From: Anaerolineales bacterium | GTDB taxonomy: Bacteria > Chloroflexota > Anaerolineae > Anaerolineales > Villigracilaceae | DNA: 59,852 nucleotides | Direction of reading: 5' to 3' | NCBI GenBank assembly: GCA_020847435.1 | Contig: JADLBX010000051.1 | Coordinates: 1 to 59,852 of the forward strand | Part shown: positions 50,201 through 58,475 of the stretch, piece after piece | Numbering within the stretch: position 1 is the stretch's first letter | How the letters are laid out: every line of letters starts with the position of its first letter | Made by a program: the position numbers and the translations under genes | The notes under the pieces: generated by a model | Databases searched by the model: none | What the model was told of the DNA's origin: nothing | The model's input: the letters and a program-made list of their open reading frames with translations, nothing else

Positions 50201-53156
50201 CCTCACAACGGGACCCGAGGGTAGGGCGCGCTTATCGTTTGTGCCGCCGAACGCGGGGACGTTCATGCTTGATGTTGCAGGCGAGGGCGCGCGCACGCAA
50301 ATTCTAGTTTGGGTCAGCGGACCCGGCGACGCGGCTTGGCTCCAACTGGATAACAACACATTGCAGTTGACCGCCGCGAAAGATTCATACAAGCCCGGCG
50401 AAACTGGGACGGTATTCATCCCGAACCCGTTCACCGAAAAATCACTGGCGTTGGTCACGGTGGAACGCGGCATCGTGTTCAGTTCGGAAGTGATCACGCT
50501 GAACGGCAGCGGCGAGGAATATTCGTTTGCCGTCGCCGAAGAGGACGCGCCGAACGTGTATATCACCGTCACCGCGCTGGGGCAGGACAACACGTTCAGG
50601 CACGGCGTGGTGAACGTCCCCGTCGCGGCGGACGCGCTCAAACTGAATGTGGAGGTCACGCCGAACCCGACGCAAGCGGGTCCGCGCGAGGAGGTGACCT
50701 TCGATGTGCTGGTGACGGACCACCAGGGTCAGCCGGTGCAGGGCGAATTTTCGCTGGCGGTCGTAGACCTCGCCACGCTCGCGCTCGCCGACCCCAACGC
50801 GTTGGATATTTTCACCGAGTATTACAGCGCCCAGCCGCTGGGAATCGAAACGAACATTTCGCTCGCGGCGTTCAGCAAACCGAGCGAACCTCCCAATCTG
50901 GGCATGGGCGGCGGAGGGGGCGGCGGCGATGGAGAAATTCCCCTCCTGCGCGAAGACTTTCCCGACACCGCCTATTGGAACCCGGCGCTCGTCACCAATT
51001 CGGAGGGACGCGGACAGGTGACCATGACCCTGCCCGATTCGCTCACCACGTGGAATATTGACGTGCGCGGACTCACGGTGGATACGAAAGTCGGCCAGGC
51101 AGATACGCAGATCGTGGCGACCAAACCGCTTCTCATCCGACCTGCAACTCCGCGCTTCCTCGTCAGCGGCGACCACGCTTTGATGGCGGCGGTCGTCAAC
51201 AACAACACCGCCGACGACCTGCGCGTCAGCGTCGCTTTGCAAAGCGAGGGATTCGTCCTGGACGACCCGAACAAAGCCGCGCAACAAGTGGACGTGCCGG
51301 CAAACGGACGCGCCCGCGTGGAATGGTGGGGAACCGCGTCGCTGGCGCAAGCGGCTGAATTGATCTTCACCGCGAAAGCGGACGAACACCCAGCGCTGGA
51401 AGATTCGACGCGCCCGGTTTGGGGAACGCTCCCAATTTTGCAATACACCTCGCCGCAGGCGTTCGTTACCGGCGGGTCGTTACGCGGCGCGGCGACGCAA
51501 CAGGAAGTCATCTCGCTACCGCGCACGTTCACGCCCACGAGCGGAGGCTTGACGGTGGAGTTAAGCCCGTCGCTGGCGGGCAGTCTCACGTCCGCGTTGG
51601 AAGCGATGCCGAAACCGAACGATAACAGCGCGGAGGAGATCGTCTCGTTCATCCTGCCGAACGCCGAAGTCTATCGCGCGTTGAACGACGCGGGCTTGAA
51701 CGATCCAAAACTCGTCGAGCGCGTCGAAGGCAATCTCAATGCAAGCGTGAGTCGCATCTTTTATTTGCAAAACGCCAACGGCGGCTGGAATTGGTGGGGG
51801 CAGAGCGATCAGAGCGAGCCGGTCATCTCGGCATATGTGTTCTTCGGTTTACTGCGCGCCCGCGAGGCTGGCGCGTCCATCAACGAAGAGGCGTTGCAAC
51901 GCGCCGGCGCGTTCCTGCGCGACCAGCAGGCGCCGCAGCGCTTCACCAGCGAAGCGAAGAACTTCGACGACGCGGCGTTCATCCAATTTGCGCTGGCAAA
52001 CGCCAACACCTTCGATGAAGCCGCGCTCAACAACTTATACGACCAACGCGAGCGGATGAACCCCTCGGGTGTCGCCTGGCTTGCGCTCGCCCTCAACCAA
52101 TTCAACGCCTCCGATACGCGCGTGCGCGACCTGCTCTCGAATCTCGAAGCGACGGCGGTCGTATCCTCGTCCAGCGCGCATTGGGAAGCGAAAGACGCCG
52201 ACTTCTTCACGCGCGATTCGACCGTCTACACCACCTCCACCGTCGTCTACGCGCTCGCGCAACTCGACCCCGCGAGCGCCACCCTGCCCAACGCGGTCCG
52301 CTACCTCACCGCGCATCGCAACGCGAATAAATTATGGAACACCGGTCACGACAACGCCTGGGCGATCCTCGCGCTCAACGCGGCGATGGTCGGCACAGGC
52401 GAGGTGCGCGCCGATTTCGCCTTCGACGCCAAACTCAACGGCAGTCCGCTCACCAACGGCACGGTCGCGGGCATTCAGGTCACGCCGCTCACCGTGACCG
52501 TGCCGCTTGAATTCCTCTCACCCAACTCGCCGAACCTGCTCGCCATCCATCGTGAAGACGGGCTGGGCAGGCTGTACTACAACGCGACCCTCCAACTCAA
52601 CCGCCCGGTGCAAGATGTAAAACCATTGGATAAAGGAATGCAGATCGAACGCGTCTATTTTGCATCTGCGTGCCGCGCCTCAACTCAGGCAGACGCGTCC
52701 GATTCGCCGCGCCGCCCGACGCGTTCATGCCCGCCTCTTTCCACGGTTCAGCTTGGCGCTAACCAGCAACTTCTCGCGCAACTGACGCTGACCCTCCCCC
52801 ACGACGCGTATTACGTGATGGTCGAAGACTTCATCCCCGCCGGCGCGGAAGTCCTCGACCAGAACCTCAACACCAGCCAGCAAGCGACAGAATCCACCGG
52901 GGTGCAAGTCCAATTCGACGATGAGAATCCCTTCGCCGACGGCTGGGGCTGGTGGCTGTTCAACCCGCCGCAAATCCGCGACGAGAGCATCCTCTTCACC
53001 GCCGATTACCTCCCCGCCGGAACCTACGTGCTGACATACACACTCACACCCTTGCAAGCGGGCGAATATCGCGTATTACCCGCGCACGCCTGGCAAGCAT
53101 TCTTCCCCGAAGTGCAAGGCACATCTGCGGGAACGGTGTTTGAGATCGAGCCGTGA
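47235..53156 (+). CDS. Alpha-2-macroglobulin-like lipoprotein without thioester
   Basis: 1973 residues with a lipoprotein signal (lipobox LASC, Cys24). Several Big_5/Ig-like domains (about 50-560) precede the MG domains; the MG2 hallmark is IYLYTDRPIYRPGHTVYFRG. The A2M core has DTAYWNPALVTNSEGRGQVT and TMTLPDSLTTWNIDVRGLT. The helical thioester domain has the series of alpha-alpha toroid repeats (LNASVSRIFYLQNANGGWNW). At the CxEQ thioester site the sequence is NSAEEIVS: Ser1465 replaces Cys and Glu1468 replaces Gln, so no covalent trap can form. A Gly-rich loop (GMGGGGGGGDGE) is present. Bacterial A2Ms guard the envelope against proteases; they often pair with PBP1C, absent here. Confidence 0.92.
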   Translation: MQTKTRFARTCNWFILVSLILASCSGLPSQATPTPIPPTLTSQQQTAPPAVVETDPPLDSVIGHLTPITFYFNQPMNQSSVEPAFSGLPAGSYLWKDEATLVYTPAQPYLPNSKLNVAIGTSVQSATGYGIAEPLALTFTVADFLRATNVLPKADSADADVNAAIVASFNQPVVALGDTSDQPPAFSVEPPVQGKGEWLNTSAYIFYPEFSMAGGTEYTVSLNPQLKTVSGVPLEGSGLNAWKFVTARPRVVTLNPPADQFIGPDAKITLTFNQPMDKASVESNFLLSGTTGPISGKFAWNEDDTEATFTPDSLLSRNLGYLLKVDGDARSRGGVTLGEEFGAVLNTYPNFDIAGATPYQRYVEFQLSAPPTDGDYTNLVTVTPAVDNLQAYAYNYGQGPTLSVYGDFLAATSYNVELSGAIKDQWGQALGKPFVLNFTTPPLPPALGVSSGYGTAMIRPDAPVIYANAVNIQTADIAIEPLTLQDYFTLSSSFDALKAYQPKNAATFSQSFELQPNSVEPVEFNLTAGDDPLATGVYFVDFTSPQIQANAQGNDSVAARARREHPAPASGGATGFVGYNVDFVVSSQVNLTFKRSAKEAFVWAVDLTSQTPVAGAPLVIYDSAGNALGSGTTDKNGLWQGAINPYEGALFAVVAEPGEENFGLAVNNWNSGFNAWDFGYSQIVEPPTTRIYLYTDRPIYRPGHTVYFRGAARQEFNGRYELPPLTEIPLTVMDWAGTQISTINAILSPFGTFSGEIQLPENAVPGYYTIQSSALNFYFSFQVAEYRKPEINLHVAFATDEIKLGESPSATVDAQYFFGAPAGKVDATWTMYAQPAYFSIPGYQTGLLNTRWYSTPTPWTDLGTEEDQQGKTNPQGKLSIPLPAVPESEEAQTVTLEVTVQDESGLPVSARTELLVHPADFYIGLKSDSWIGEAKEALGFDVVTADWAKNPAGDHALVAEFSQVRWERETDELGFPRYTPVYTPVSSSNLTTGPEGRARLSFVPPNAGTFMLDVAGEGARTQILVWVSGPGDAAWLQLDNNTLQLTAAKDSYKPGETGTVFIPNPFTEKSLALVTVERGIVFSSEVITLNGSGEEYSFAVAEEDAPNVYITVTALGQDNTFRHGVVNVPVAADALKLNVEVTPNPTQAGPREEVTFDVLVTDHQGQPVQGEFSLAVVDLATLALADPNALDIFTEYYSAQPLGIETNISLAAFSKPSEPPNLGMGGGGGGGDGEIPLLREDFPDTAYWNPALVTNSEGRGQVTMTLPDSLTTWNIDVRGLTVDTKVGQADTQIVATKPLLIRPATPRFLVSGDHALMAAVVNNNTADDLRVSVALQSEGFVLDDPNKAAQQVDVPANGRARVEWWGTASLAQAAELIFTAKADEHPALEDSTRPVWGTLPILQYTSPQAFVTGGSLRGAATQQEVISLPRTFTPTSGGLTVELSPSLAGSLTSALEAMPKPNDNSAEEIVSFILPNAEVYRALNDAGLNDPKLVERVEGNLNASVSRIFYLQNANGGWNWWGQSDQSEPVISAYVFFGLLRAREAGASINEEALQRAGAFLRDQQAPQRFTSEAKNFDDAAFIQFALANANTFDEAALNNLYDQRERMNPSGVAWLALALNQFNASDTRVRDLLSNLEATAVVSSSSAHWEAKDADFFTRDSTVYTTSTVVYALAQLDPASATLPNAVRYLTAHRNANKLWNTGHDNAWAILALNAAMVGTGEVRADFAFDAKLNGSPLTNGTVAGIQVTPLTVTVPLEFLSPNSPNLLAIHREDGLGRLYYNATLQLNRPVQDVKPLDKGMQIERVYFASACRASTQADASDSPRRPTRSCPPLSTVQLGANQQLLAQLTLTLPHDAYYVMVEDFIPAGAEVLDQNLNTSQQATESTGVQVQFDDENPFADGWGWWLFNPPQIRDESILFTADYLPAGTYVLTYTLTPLQAGEYRVLPAHAWQAFFPEVQGTSAGTVFEIEP

Positions 53157-53218
53157 TAAATACAAATTGTCATTTATGGCAGAAATCGGAAGTGTTACAA
53201 TGTGCAACGAGGTAACCT

Positions 53219-53449
53219 ATGGAACGTATCATTGTTGATCCAAATATTCACTTCGGCAAGCCTGTCATCAAAGGGACAAGGATCACTGTACAAAATGTTC
53301 TGGAACTCATCAAAGAAGGCTTGACCTTCGACCAGATCATTCACGATTACTATCCTGATCTCAAGAAGGATGACATTCTCGCCTGCGTACAATATGCCAT
53401 CGCTTTGGTGGCGGCGGAGGATATTCACATCTCCTCGGTGGCGGCATGA
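53219..53449 (+). CDS. DUF433-family antitoxin
   Basis: 76 residues with the complete DUF433 pattern: RIIVDPNIHFGKPVIKGTRI, then VLELIKEGLTFDQIIHDYYP and a helical end. Such proteins are small helical DNA-binding proteins that partner PIN-like toxins. The stop overlaps the toxin start in an ATGA overlap. The pair is more AT-rich than the neighbouring A2M gene. Confidence 0.92.
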   Translation: MERIIVDPNIHFGKPVIKGTRITVQNVLELIKEGLTFDQIIHDYYPDLKKDDILACVQYAIALVAAEDIHISSVAA

Positions 53450-53802
53450 AGTTTCTGCTCGATCAGGATGTTTATGCCATCACTGAACAATTCCTGCGCG
53501 AGCAGGGACACCATGTAGTTACTGCCTCTCAATTGGGGCTCGCTCGCGCCAAAGATCTGGAATTACTAAAACTTGCTGACGAACAGGAGAGAATCTTTGT
53601 CTCACGCGATAGGGATTTTGGCAACCTCGTCTTTGTTCAAAATCTTGGGAGCGGGGTTATCTTTTTACGAGTATTACCCACCGAAATAAACGAAGTACAT
53701 GCCCAGTTACAAAAAGTAATTGAAACTTATAGCGAAGAAGAACTGGCAAAATCGTTTGTAGTCGTCGAAAAGAATCGCCATCGTATCCGACGAATAGAAT
53801 AA
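53446..53802 (+). CDS. DUF5615 PIN-like toxin
   Basis: 118 residues. It begins MKFLLDQDVYAITEQFLREQ with the first acidic residues of the PIN-like site, followed by GHHVVTASQLGLARAKD and IFVSRDRDFGNLVF with the later Asp residues. It is a probable RNase toxin of the DUF433/DUF5615 pair. It overlaps the antitoxin by 4 bases, which suits tight control of both levels. Confidence 0.92.
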   Translation: MKFLLDQDVYAITEQFLREQGHHVVTASQLGLARAKDLELLKLADEQERIFVSRDRDFGNLVFVQNLGSGVIFLRVLPTEINEVHAQLQKVIETYSEEELAKSFVVVEKNRHRIRRIE

Positions 53803-53842
53803 GACCTTTGCCTTCAACTTATTGAACTGCTCGAACTATCCA

Positions 53843-54421
53843 TCACCTCAAGCCATACAACATTTCCAAAAATCCCCCGCCCATTTCATCGAAAGTTTCC
53901 GGGGCGACCATCTCGAAGACTCCCAGCCACGCCGCGCCCGCTCCAATGACGATGAGGATAATGCCCGGCAACACGCGCGAAATCGCCAGGTTCATGATCG
54001 TAATCCAACGCGGACCCTGCCGCTGTTCCAGTGAGCCTGCCAGTGAGATGACCGCCTGCATCAGGCACCACGCGCCAAACAACAACAGTGGCGCCCCGGG
54101 GCGGCGGACAAATTGCAGGACAATCGCGCGTCCATTATCGAGATAAGATGAGAGACTCATGCCAATGAGGAACAAGCCGATCAGGTTGAATTGCACCCCG
54201 TGCAAGACCGCGGCAAGCCCGGTATATGTTTCCTGCGTGCCGCGCCATCGGCTCCCCAACTGAAACTGCCGCGTGATCATCGCCTCCCAGCCGATCGCCA
54301 TCGAAGCCAACCCGAAACATGCAATCCCGGCATAGGTGAGGAGCGGTATGGGCAGTCTACTCCCGCCCAACGCCAGCAGGAGACCCAGCGCGCCAAAGAT
54401 GATTTGAAGTGTGGTCCACAT
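53843..54421 (-). CDS. Polytopic membrane protein of unknown function
   Basis: 192 residues from the ATG at 54421, which has an AAAGGAGG site 5 bases upstream; a longer frame from 54460 is less likely. About five hydrophobic helices (TTLQIIFGALGLLLALGGSR, LLTYAGIACFGLASMAIGWE and others) and an acidic C-terminus (MVAPETFDEMGGGFLEMLYG). No family is recognised. It is downstream of the rhomboid gene, 60 bases away, with an AT-rich repeat tract between. Confidence 0.78.
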   Translation of the reverse strand: MWTTLQIIFGALGLLLALGGSRLPIPLLTYAGIACFGLASMAIGWEAMITRQFQLGSRWRGTQETYTGLAAVLHGVQFNLIGLFLIGMSLSSYLDNGRAIVLQFVRRPGAPLLLFGAWCLMQAVISLAGSLEQRQGPRWITIMNLAISRVLPGIILIVIGAGAAWLGVFEMVAPETFDEMGGGFLEMLYGLR

Positions 54422-54481
54422 CTCAACCTCCTTTCGATTGAGTCCAATTCCAATCTCCAATCCCCCATCACCAATTACTTC

Positions 54482-55237
54482 TTACCCCACGAGTCCCCAC
54501 ACCGCCAGCGCGCCGAAGATGACCGCGGTGACAATTGCGCCAGTGAACACATTTCGCGACTCGCGCTGGTCTACCAGTTGCAACATCGGCGGAATCCCTT
54601 CCACCTCCCATAGCGGACCGGCGAAGGAGGCGAACATCACCCCGCCGACCAAACCGCCGACGTGACCCCAATTGTCAATGCTGGGAGCAAGCCCCAAAAA
54701 CAAATTCACAGCAATGATAAAGATCACGTTCCCGATCGCACTGCGGAACTGATGCGCGAATAACTTTCGATTCTGGAGGAGGAACACCAACTCCGCGCCG
54801 ATCACGCCGAAGATGGCGGTGGAGGCGCCCAACGAGACCGCCGGGGTGAATAGGAACGACATCACATTGCCCGCGAACGCGCCCAACACATACAAGAGGA
54901 GGAACCGCCAACGACCAAACGCCCGTTCCAGCCCGACGCCGAAGATAAACAGGGCATACATGTTGAAGCCGATGTGCGCGATGCCTCCATGCACCAGCGC
55001 GGGCGTGAACAAGCGCCAAAGTTGACCCGCGCGGATCAAGTCGTTGGATTTTGCCAACAACCCGGCGGGATAATCGAATTGCAAAAAAATCTGGCTCGCC
55101 AATTGGAGCAAGTAGACAAAGATCGTCACCCCCATCAGCGCATACGTCACCACCGGCGCGGACTCAGGCAGGGTCAGGCGAATCGGTTGGGGAGCCGAGG
55201 CAGGCTCAAAGGCGGGATGAAGCGGTCCGTCGTTCAC
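54482..55237 (-). CDS. Rhomboid-family intramembrane serine protease
   Basis: 251 residues with six to seven membrane helices. The catalytic Ser139 is in SLGASTAIFG, and the catalytic His192 in DNWGHVGGLVGG, so the dyad is intact. The HIGFN motif (His88, Asn92) for the oxyanion site is present after GQLWRLFTPALVHGGIAH. The start overlaps the guanylate kinase stop in an ATGA overlap. Substrates are not predictable. Confidence 0.93.
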   Translation of the reverse strand: MNDGPLHPAFEPASAPQPIRLTLPESAPVVTYALMGVTIFVYLLQLASQIFLQFDYPAGLLAKSNDLIRAGQLWRLFTPALVHGGIAHIGFNMYALFIFGVGLERAFGRWRFLLLYVLGAFAGNVMSFLFTPAVSLGASTAIFGVIGAELVFLLQNRKLFAHQFRSAIGNVIFIIAVNLFLGLAPSIDNWGHVGGLVGGVMFASFAGPLWEVEGIPPMLQLVDQRESRNVFTGAIVTAVIFGALAVWGLVG

Positions 55238-55863
55238 AGCGTCACCTTTCTGGGTTTGACGCGGTGATGCTCGGCGTCAATGATCGCGCGGATGGTGTCC
55301 ACCGTTTTGTCCAGTTGATAATCGCGGTTGACGATCACGTAATCGAACTCTTCGACGCGGTTGAGTTCCTTGCGCGCGGTGGCAATGCGGATGGCGAGCG
55401 AATCGGCGGTTTCGGTCTTGCGCGTTTCGAGGCGATGCACCAGTTCTCCTTCGTTCTGCGTGGTGATGAAGATCATCAACGCTTCGGGCGCGAGTTTGCG
55501 AACGGTCTCCGCGCCTTGCACGTCGAGGCGCATCACCACATCCTTGCCGCTGGCGAGCGCTTCGCGCACCTGTTGTTTCGGGATGCCCTTGTAATCGCCA
55601 TAGACGATGGCGTGTTCGATCAATTCGTCTTCGTCAATCATGCGCGCGAATTCGTCCTTGGGCACAAACAAATAATCACGACCGTGGACCTCGCTGGCGC
55701 GTTGGGGGCGTGTCGTCGCAGTCACCACAAAATGGAAGGGTAGCCCGCGCTCTTGCATGCGCTGCATCAACGTATCTTTACCCGCGCCGGAGGGTCCGGA
55801 GATGACGATGAGCAAGGGCTGTGGATGATGAAGGTTGAATTCAGAGACAGGGGAAGGCGGCAT
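55234..55863 (-). CDS. gmk: Guanylate kinase
   Basis: 209 residues. P-loop SGPSGAGKDTLMQRM at about residues 19-33, the GMP-binding TATTRPQRASEVHGRDY block, ALIYGDYKGIPKQQVREAL-like VYGDYKGIPKQQV and the lid ETRKTETADSLAIR. It phosphorylates GMP to GDP with ATP. The first 17 residues are a short polar extension. It leads the minus-strand operon gmk-rhomboid. Confidence 0.96.
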   Translation of the reverse strand: MPPSPVSEFNLHHPQPLLIVISGPSGAGKDTLMQRMQERGLPFHFVVTATTRPQRASEVHGRDYLFVPKDEFARMIDEDELIEHAIVYGDYKGIPKQQVREALASGKDVVMRLDVQGAETVRKLAPEALMIFITTQNEGELVHRLETRKTETADSLAIRIATARKELNRVEEFDYVIVNRDYQLDKTVDTIRAIIDAEHHRVKPRKVTL

Positions 55864-55905
55864 GGGCAGATTGTACCAGACGTAAACTCACGCCTCGCTC
55901 CGCAC

Positions 55906-56061
55906 GTTAGGGCAATCGCATTAGAAAAATTTGGTACTGAAAATGCCTCATTTTGTTTGAGAATCCGCTAATCTCCACGAATTTACGGTAATTTTTTTAG
56001 GAAAATTCGCGCAGATTAGCGAAGATTAGTGGATAAAAAGTCCAAATGCGATTGCCCTAAC
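55906..56061. mobile_element. MITE-like element with 17-base perfect terminal repeats
   Basis: Arms at 55906-55922 and 56045-56061 (GTTAGGGCAATCGCATT and its complement) flank 122 AT-rich bases that hold another short inverted repeat of CCACTAATCTTCG type. No ORF lies inside. No clear target-site duplication was recognised. It follows the 5' end of gmk. Confidence 0.6.
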
Positions 56062-56090
56062 TGTCAGGGTATGTCTGATCTCGCGGGCAG

Positions 56091-56149
56091 CCGCAGAGCG
56101 CACAGAGAGGATTGAGATTTTTCCCGGAGAACTCAGTGGCCCCTATGGC
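56091..56149. repeat. CACAGAG-type repeat
   Basis: A further copy of the intergenic family, degenerate (CCGCAGAGCGCACAGAGAGG), in the gene-poor stretch after gmk. Confidence 0.4.
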
Positions 56150-56312
56150 AATGAAGATTTAGATTATCCTTGTAGATACTCTCGGCTTTCATCAAACAGG
56201 AATTACCTTTGGCGCCTTTTGCGCCAACCGGCGCGGATTATCAAGACAGATGAGCGAGAATTCCCGGGCGAAACCCTTGAAAACTATTTCAAGGCGCCTG
56301 CCCTAACAATTT

Positions 56313-56552
56313 TTAACGGAAGGATGCCGACATCAGGTAATTGACGAGCATCATGACCGCGGCATCCAGGCGCTGGCGCTGCAAGGGCGTCAAGGTCTTC
56401 AGATTGGACTGCGCTGTCAGGCGGAGGGAATTGACCTTGGATGCCGGTGCCGCGTCCGGCTGAATCGGGACAGGCTGTTTGGCGCGGGGATTGCCAGAGG
56501 ATCTGGACATCTGCACGTTGATTGACGCCGTTTCCATTTGTAATTTTGTCAT
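56313..56552 (-). CDS. Possible small protein of unknown function
   Basis: 79 residues: a polar, Pro- and Ser-rich first half (SSGNPRAKQPVPIQPDAAPA) and a helical end (LQRQRLDAAVMMLVNYLMSA). No family is recognised and the ribosome-binding site is poor. It is the best candidate reading frame in the 1.15-kb gap between gmk and the 287-aa gene but may not be real. Confidence 0.35.
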   Translation of the reverse strand: MTKLQMETASINVQMSRSSGNPRAKQPVPIQPDAAPASKVNSLRLTAQSNLKTLTPLQRQRLDAAVMMLVNYLMSASFR

Positions 56553-56625
56553 GCCCCTGTTTTACATGACGGGAGTCAAGTATGCGTCCAGTTTGTTTTG
56601 CAATTTGATTATGGGAATTCCCGCC

Positions 56626-56661
56626 AATAAAAATGCCGCAGTTCGTTTTGAACTGCGGCAT
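56626..56661 (-). terminator. Strong rho-independent terminator on the minus strand
   Basis: Read on the minus strand, a 12-bp perfect stem (ATGCCGCAGTTC with its complement, 5-base loop) is followed by TTTTTATT. It would stop transcription coming from the right, but no intact gene lies there on that strand. Confidence 0.75.
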
Positions 56662-56672
56662 GCGCTGTCGCA

Positions 56673-56771
56673 TTATTTCCAGGAGGGTCGCGAGAGCATC
56701 TCCTTCACTTCCTCGAACAATTCCGGTCCAAGAACCGTGCGTTGTTCATGTCCATTCGCTCGAAGGAGTTG
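56673..56771 (-). pseudogene. Possible 3' remnant of a lost gene
   Basis: A minus-strand frame of 32 residues without a start ends just before the terminator at 56626-56661. Its composition (VLGPELFEEVKEMLSR) looks protein-like, and it opens after an in-frame TAG. It may be what is left of a deleted gene whose terminator survived. No family is recognised and the call is weak. Confidence 0.25.
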
Positions 56772-57011
56772 CTATACTGCCATCCAGAAATGCCGGTGAG
56801 GAACAGGTAACTTTTTGACTTCTACTTAGTCTTGTAACTGATTATTGAAATTTGGAGTGTATTTATCGGTATTGACGGAAATTCAAGGTCTGAAAAAAAG
56901 GTTTCTTAAGTATATTAGGTCTAAATAGTGAAGTCTTGGCTTTCGAAGAAAGCAAGATACTTCCCCAAAACACCATACCATAGTCAGCCATGGGACTTGA
57001 ATTAGGGTTCA

Positions 57012-57875
57012 ATGAAATCATACATTGACGTAGCCAACCAAGCGATGCTTGAAGGAAACCGCGATGAAGTACTTCGACTATTGGAAGGAGATTCTGAAAC
57101 GGATGATGCGCTGTGGTTGCGCGCCCATGCTGCAATTTCGGAGGAAGAAAGATATAACCTTTTACAGCAACTAAGTAATGAACGGGTCGGGCCTCTGTCT
57201 GCATTGGCTGCTGAAATTGTGGGCCGTGAAGACGAGTTTGCCAACCAGCTACACGAGCCTCCCGATTACAAATTTTGGAAACAACCTACCTGGGAAGGCA
57301 AGTTGAGGAAATTGCGCCCATTCAGTATGTGGCTGACCGGCGGCCTATTCTTATTGTTTCTATCACTGATCGGCATCTCGCTGAACACAAAATACCAAAG
57401 CCAGCAAGACGCGACCGTAGCCTCGATCAAATCCACCCAAACAGCTGCGGCGGTTTTCAATCAGACAGTTGCTGTATATGCGGCAGGGCAGTTACGCATC
57501 CTGCAAATTGAACATCCTACCAACAGACCAGTAACGTTTGGCGAGATCGAAAATGAAACGCCTGTGATTGCTTCACCTGCGGCTGGCGCATCCTTTACAG
57601 CCATTCATTTTAAGTTTTCCTGTTCCCTGGCTCTATGCATCAATCCTCCCGAAGCTGAAATACGATTGTTGATGATGGATGGCAAGGAAATTGGGTATTC
57701 AGACTCTACCAGGCCTTTCTTGATAGGACAACCTCCATCACAGAGAATTGCTCAGAGCCAATCAACTGACTTTTGGTATGTGTTTGAAGTGCCAAATGGC
57801 TCTACGCCGGATGCGGTTTTGGTTTTTACTGGGGATAACGCAACACCCCAGTTCATAAATTGGACAGCACCATAA
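57012..57875 (+). CDS. Single-pass membrane protein upstream of the WXG100 genes
   Basis: 287 residues. Residues 1 to about 85 are helical and TPR-like (ANQAMLEGNRDEVLRLLEGD); a membrane helix spans about 106-125 (MWLTGGLFLLFLSLIGISL); the outer part holds a beta-rich domain with two Cys residues close together (KFSCSLALCINPP), perhaps a disulfide. No family is recognised. Spacing of 24 bases to the first WXG100 gene and the same AT-rich composition suggest that it belongs to the type VII-like locus. Confidence 0.72.
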   Translation: MKSYIDVANQAMLEGNRDEVLRLLEGDSETDDALWLRAHAAISEEERYNLLQQLSNERVGPLSALAAEIVGREDEFANQLHEPPDYKFWKQPTWEGKLRKLRPFSMWLTGGLFLLFLSLIGISLNTKYQSQQDATVASIKSTQTAAAVFNQTVAVYAAGQLRILQIEHPTNRPVTFGEIENETPVIASPAAGASFTAIHFKFSCSLALCINPPEAEIRLLMMDGKEIGYSDSTRPFLIGQPPSQRIAQSQSTDFWYVFEVPNGSTPDAVLVFTGDNATPQFINWTAP

Positions 57876-57899
57876 TCATAGTTTTGAAAGGAGACAGGT

Positions 57900-58175
57900 A
57901 TGGCTGAAATTCTTGTAAAACCCGCAGAGCTCAAACAAACTTCGACGGATCTTCGAAAGGCTGCAAGCGTTATCCAAAATGCTGTAGAGCAGGTGGATAC
58001 CGCAATCAAATCTCTAGGACCATCCCGTTTTGAAGGCAATCGGGCCGACACGCTGCGAGCCAATTATCAGCGCTTGAGGGACAAGATATATAGTTTTAAA
58101 CCGCTGATTGATGCATTTGCCAATGAACTTGATCAGGCTGCTAGCCGGTTTGAAGCCGCAGATCGAACAAAATAA
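57900..58175 (+). CDS. WXG100-like secreted protein (1)
   Basis: 91 residues with an AAAGGAG site. Two long helices with a turn at SLGPSRFEGNRAD, where WXG would stand in EsxA-like proteins, so the Trp is absent. No signal peptide. The C-terminal helix (FANELDQAASRFEAADRTK) has the amphipathic pattern of type VII substrates. Such proteins are secreted as helical-hairpin dimers by the EccC/EssC ATPase, whose gene follows. Confidence 0.82.
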   Translation: MAEILVKPAELKQTSTDLRKAASVIQNAVEQVDTAIKSLGPSRFEGNRADTLRANYQRLRDKIYSFKPLIDAFANELDQAASRFEAADRTK

Positions 58176-58186
58176 GGAGAACTGAA

Positions 58187-58465
58187 ATGACCTACACGAT
58201 TCGCCTGACCCCACCGGAACTCCGCCAAAAGGCAAGCACGATTGACGACAATGCTTCGATCGTGCAGAAGGAAGTTACTGATATTAAGGCGCTGGTAAAC
58301 CGGTTACGACCTACTTTTCTAGGAGAGACTGCTTCGGCCTTTTTCAAGGAATTTGACGCTGCGTGTCAAGATATGGAAAGGTGGGATGATATCGTGCGCG
58401 CGTTTGCCGCCGAAATTCGCGAGGCTGCCAACAAACTAGAAGGCGCCGACAAGAGCCACGGTTAG
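58187..58465 (+). CDS. WXG100-like secreted protein (2)
   Basis: 92 residues with an AAGGAGA site, 11 bases after the first. Helical hairpin with the turn LRPTFLGETASAFFKEFD, again without a Trp at the WXG place. The C-terminus (FAAEIREAANKLEGADKSHG) resembles that of the first protein. The two are likely partners in a heterodimer. Confidence 0.82.
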   Translation: MTYTIRLTPPELRQKASTIDDNASIVQKEVTDIKALVNRLRPTFLGETASAFFKEFDAACQDMERWDDIVRAFAAEIREAANKLEGADKSHG

Positions 58466-58475
58466 GTTACACCAA

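Noticed and set aside
56284..56673. 129-residue minus-strand frame after gmk
   Set aside because: Runs through the terminator stem at 56626-56661 and has no protein-like pattern; the shorter 79-residue frame is somewhat better.
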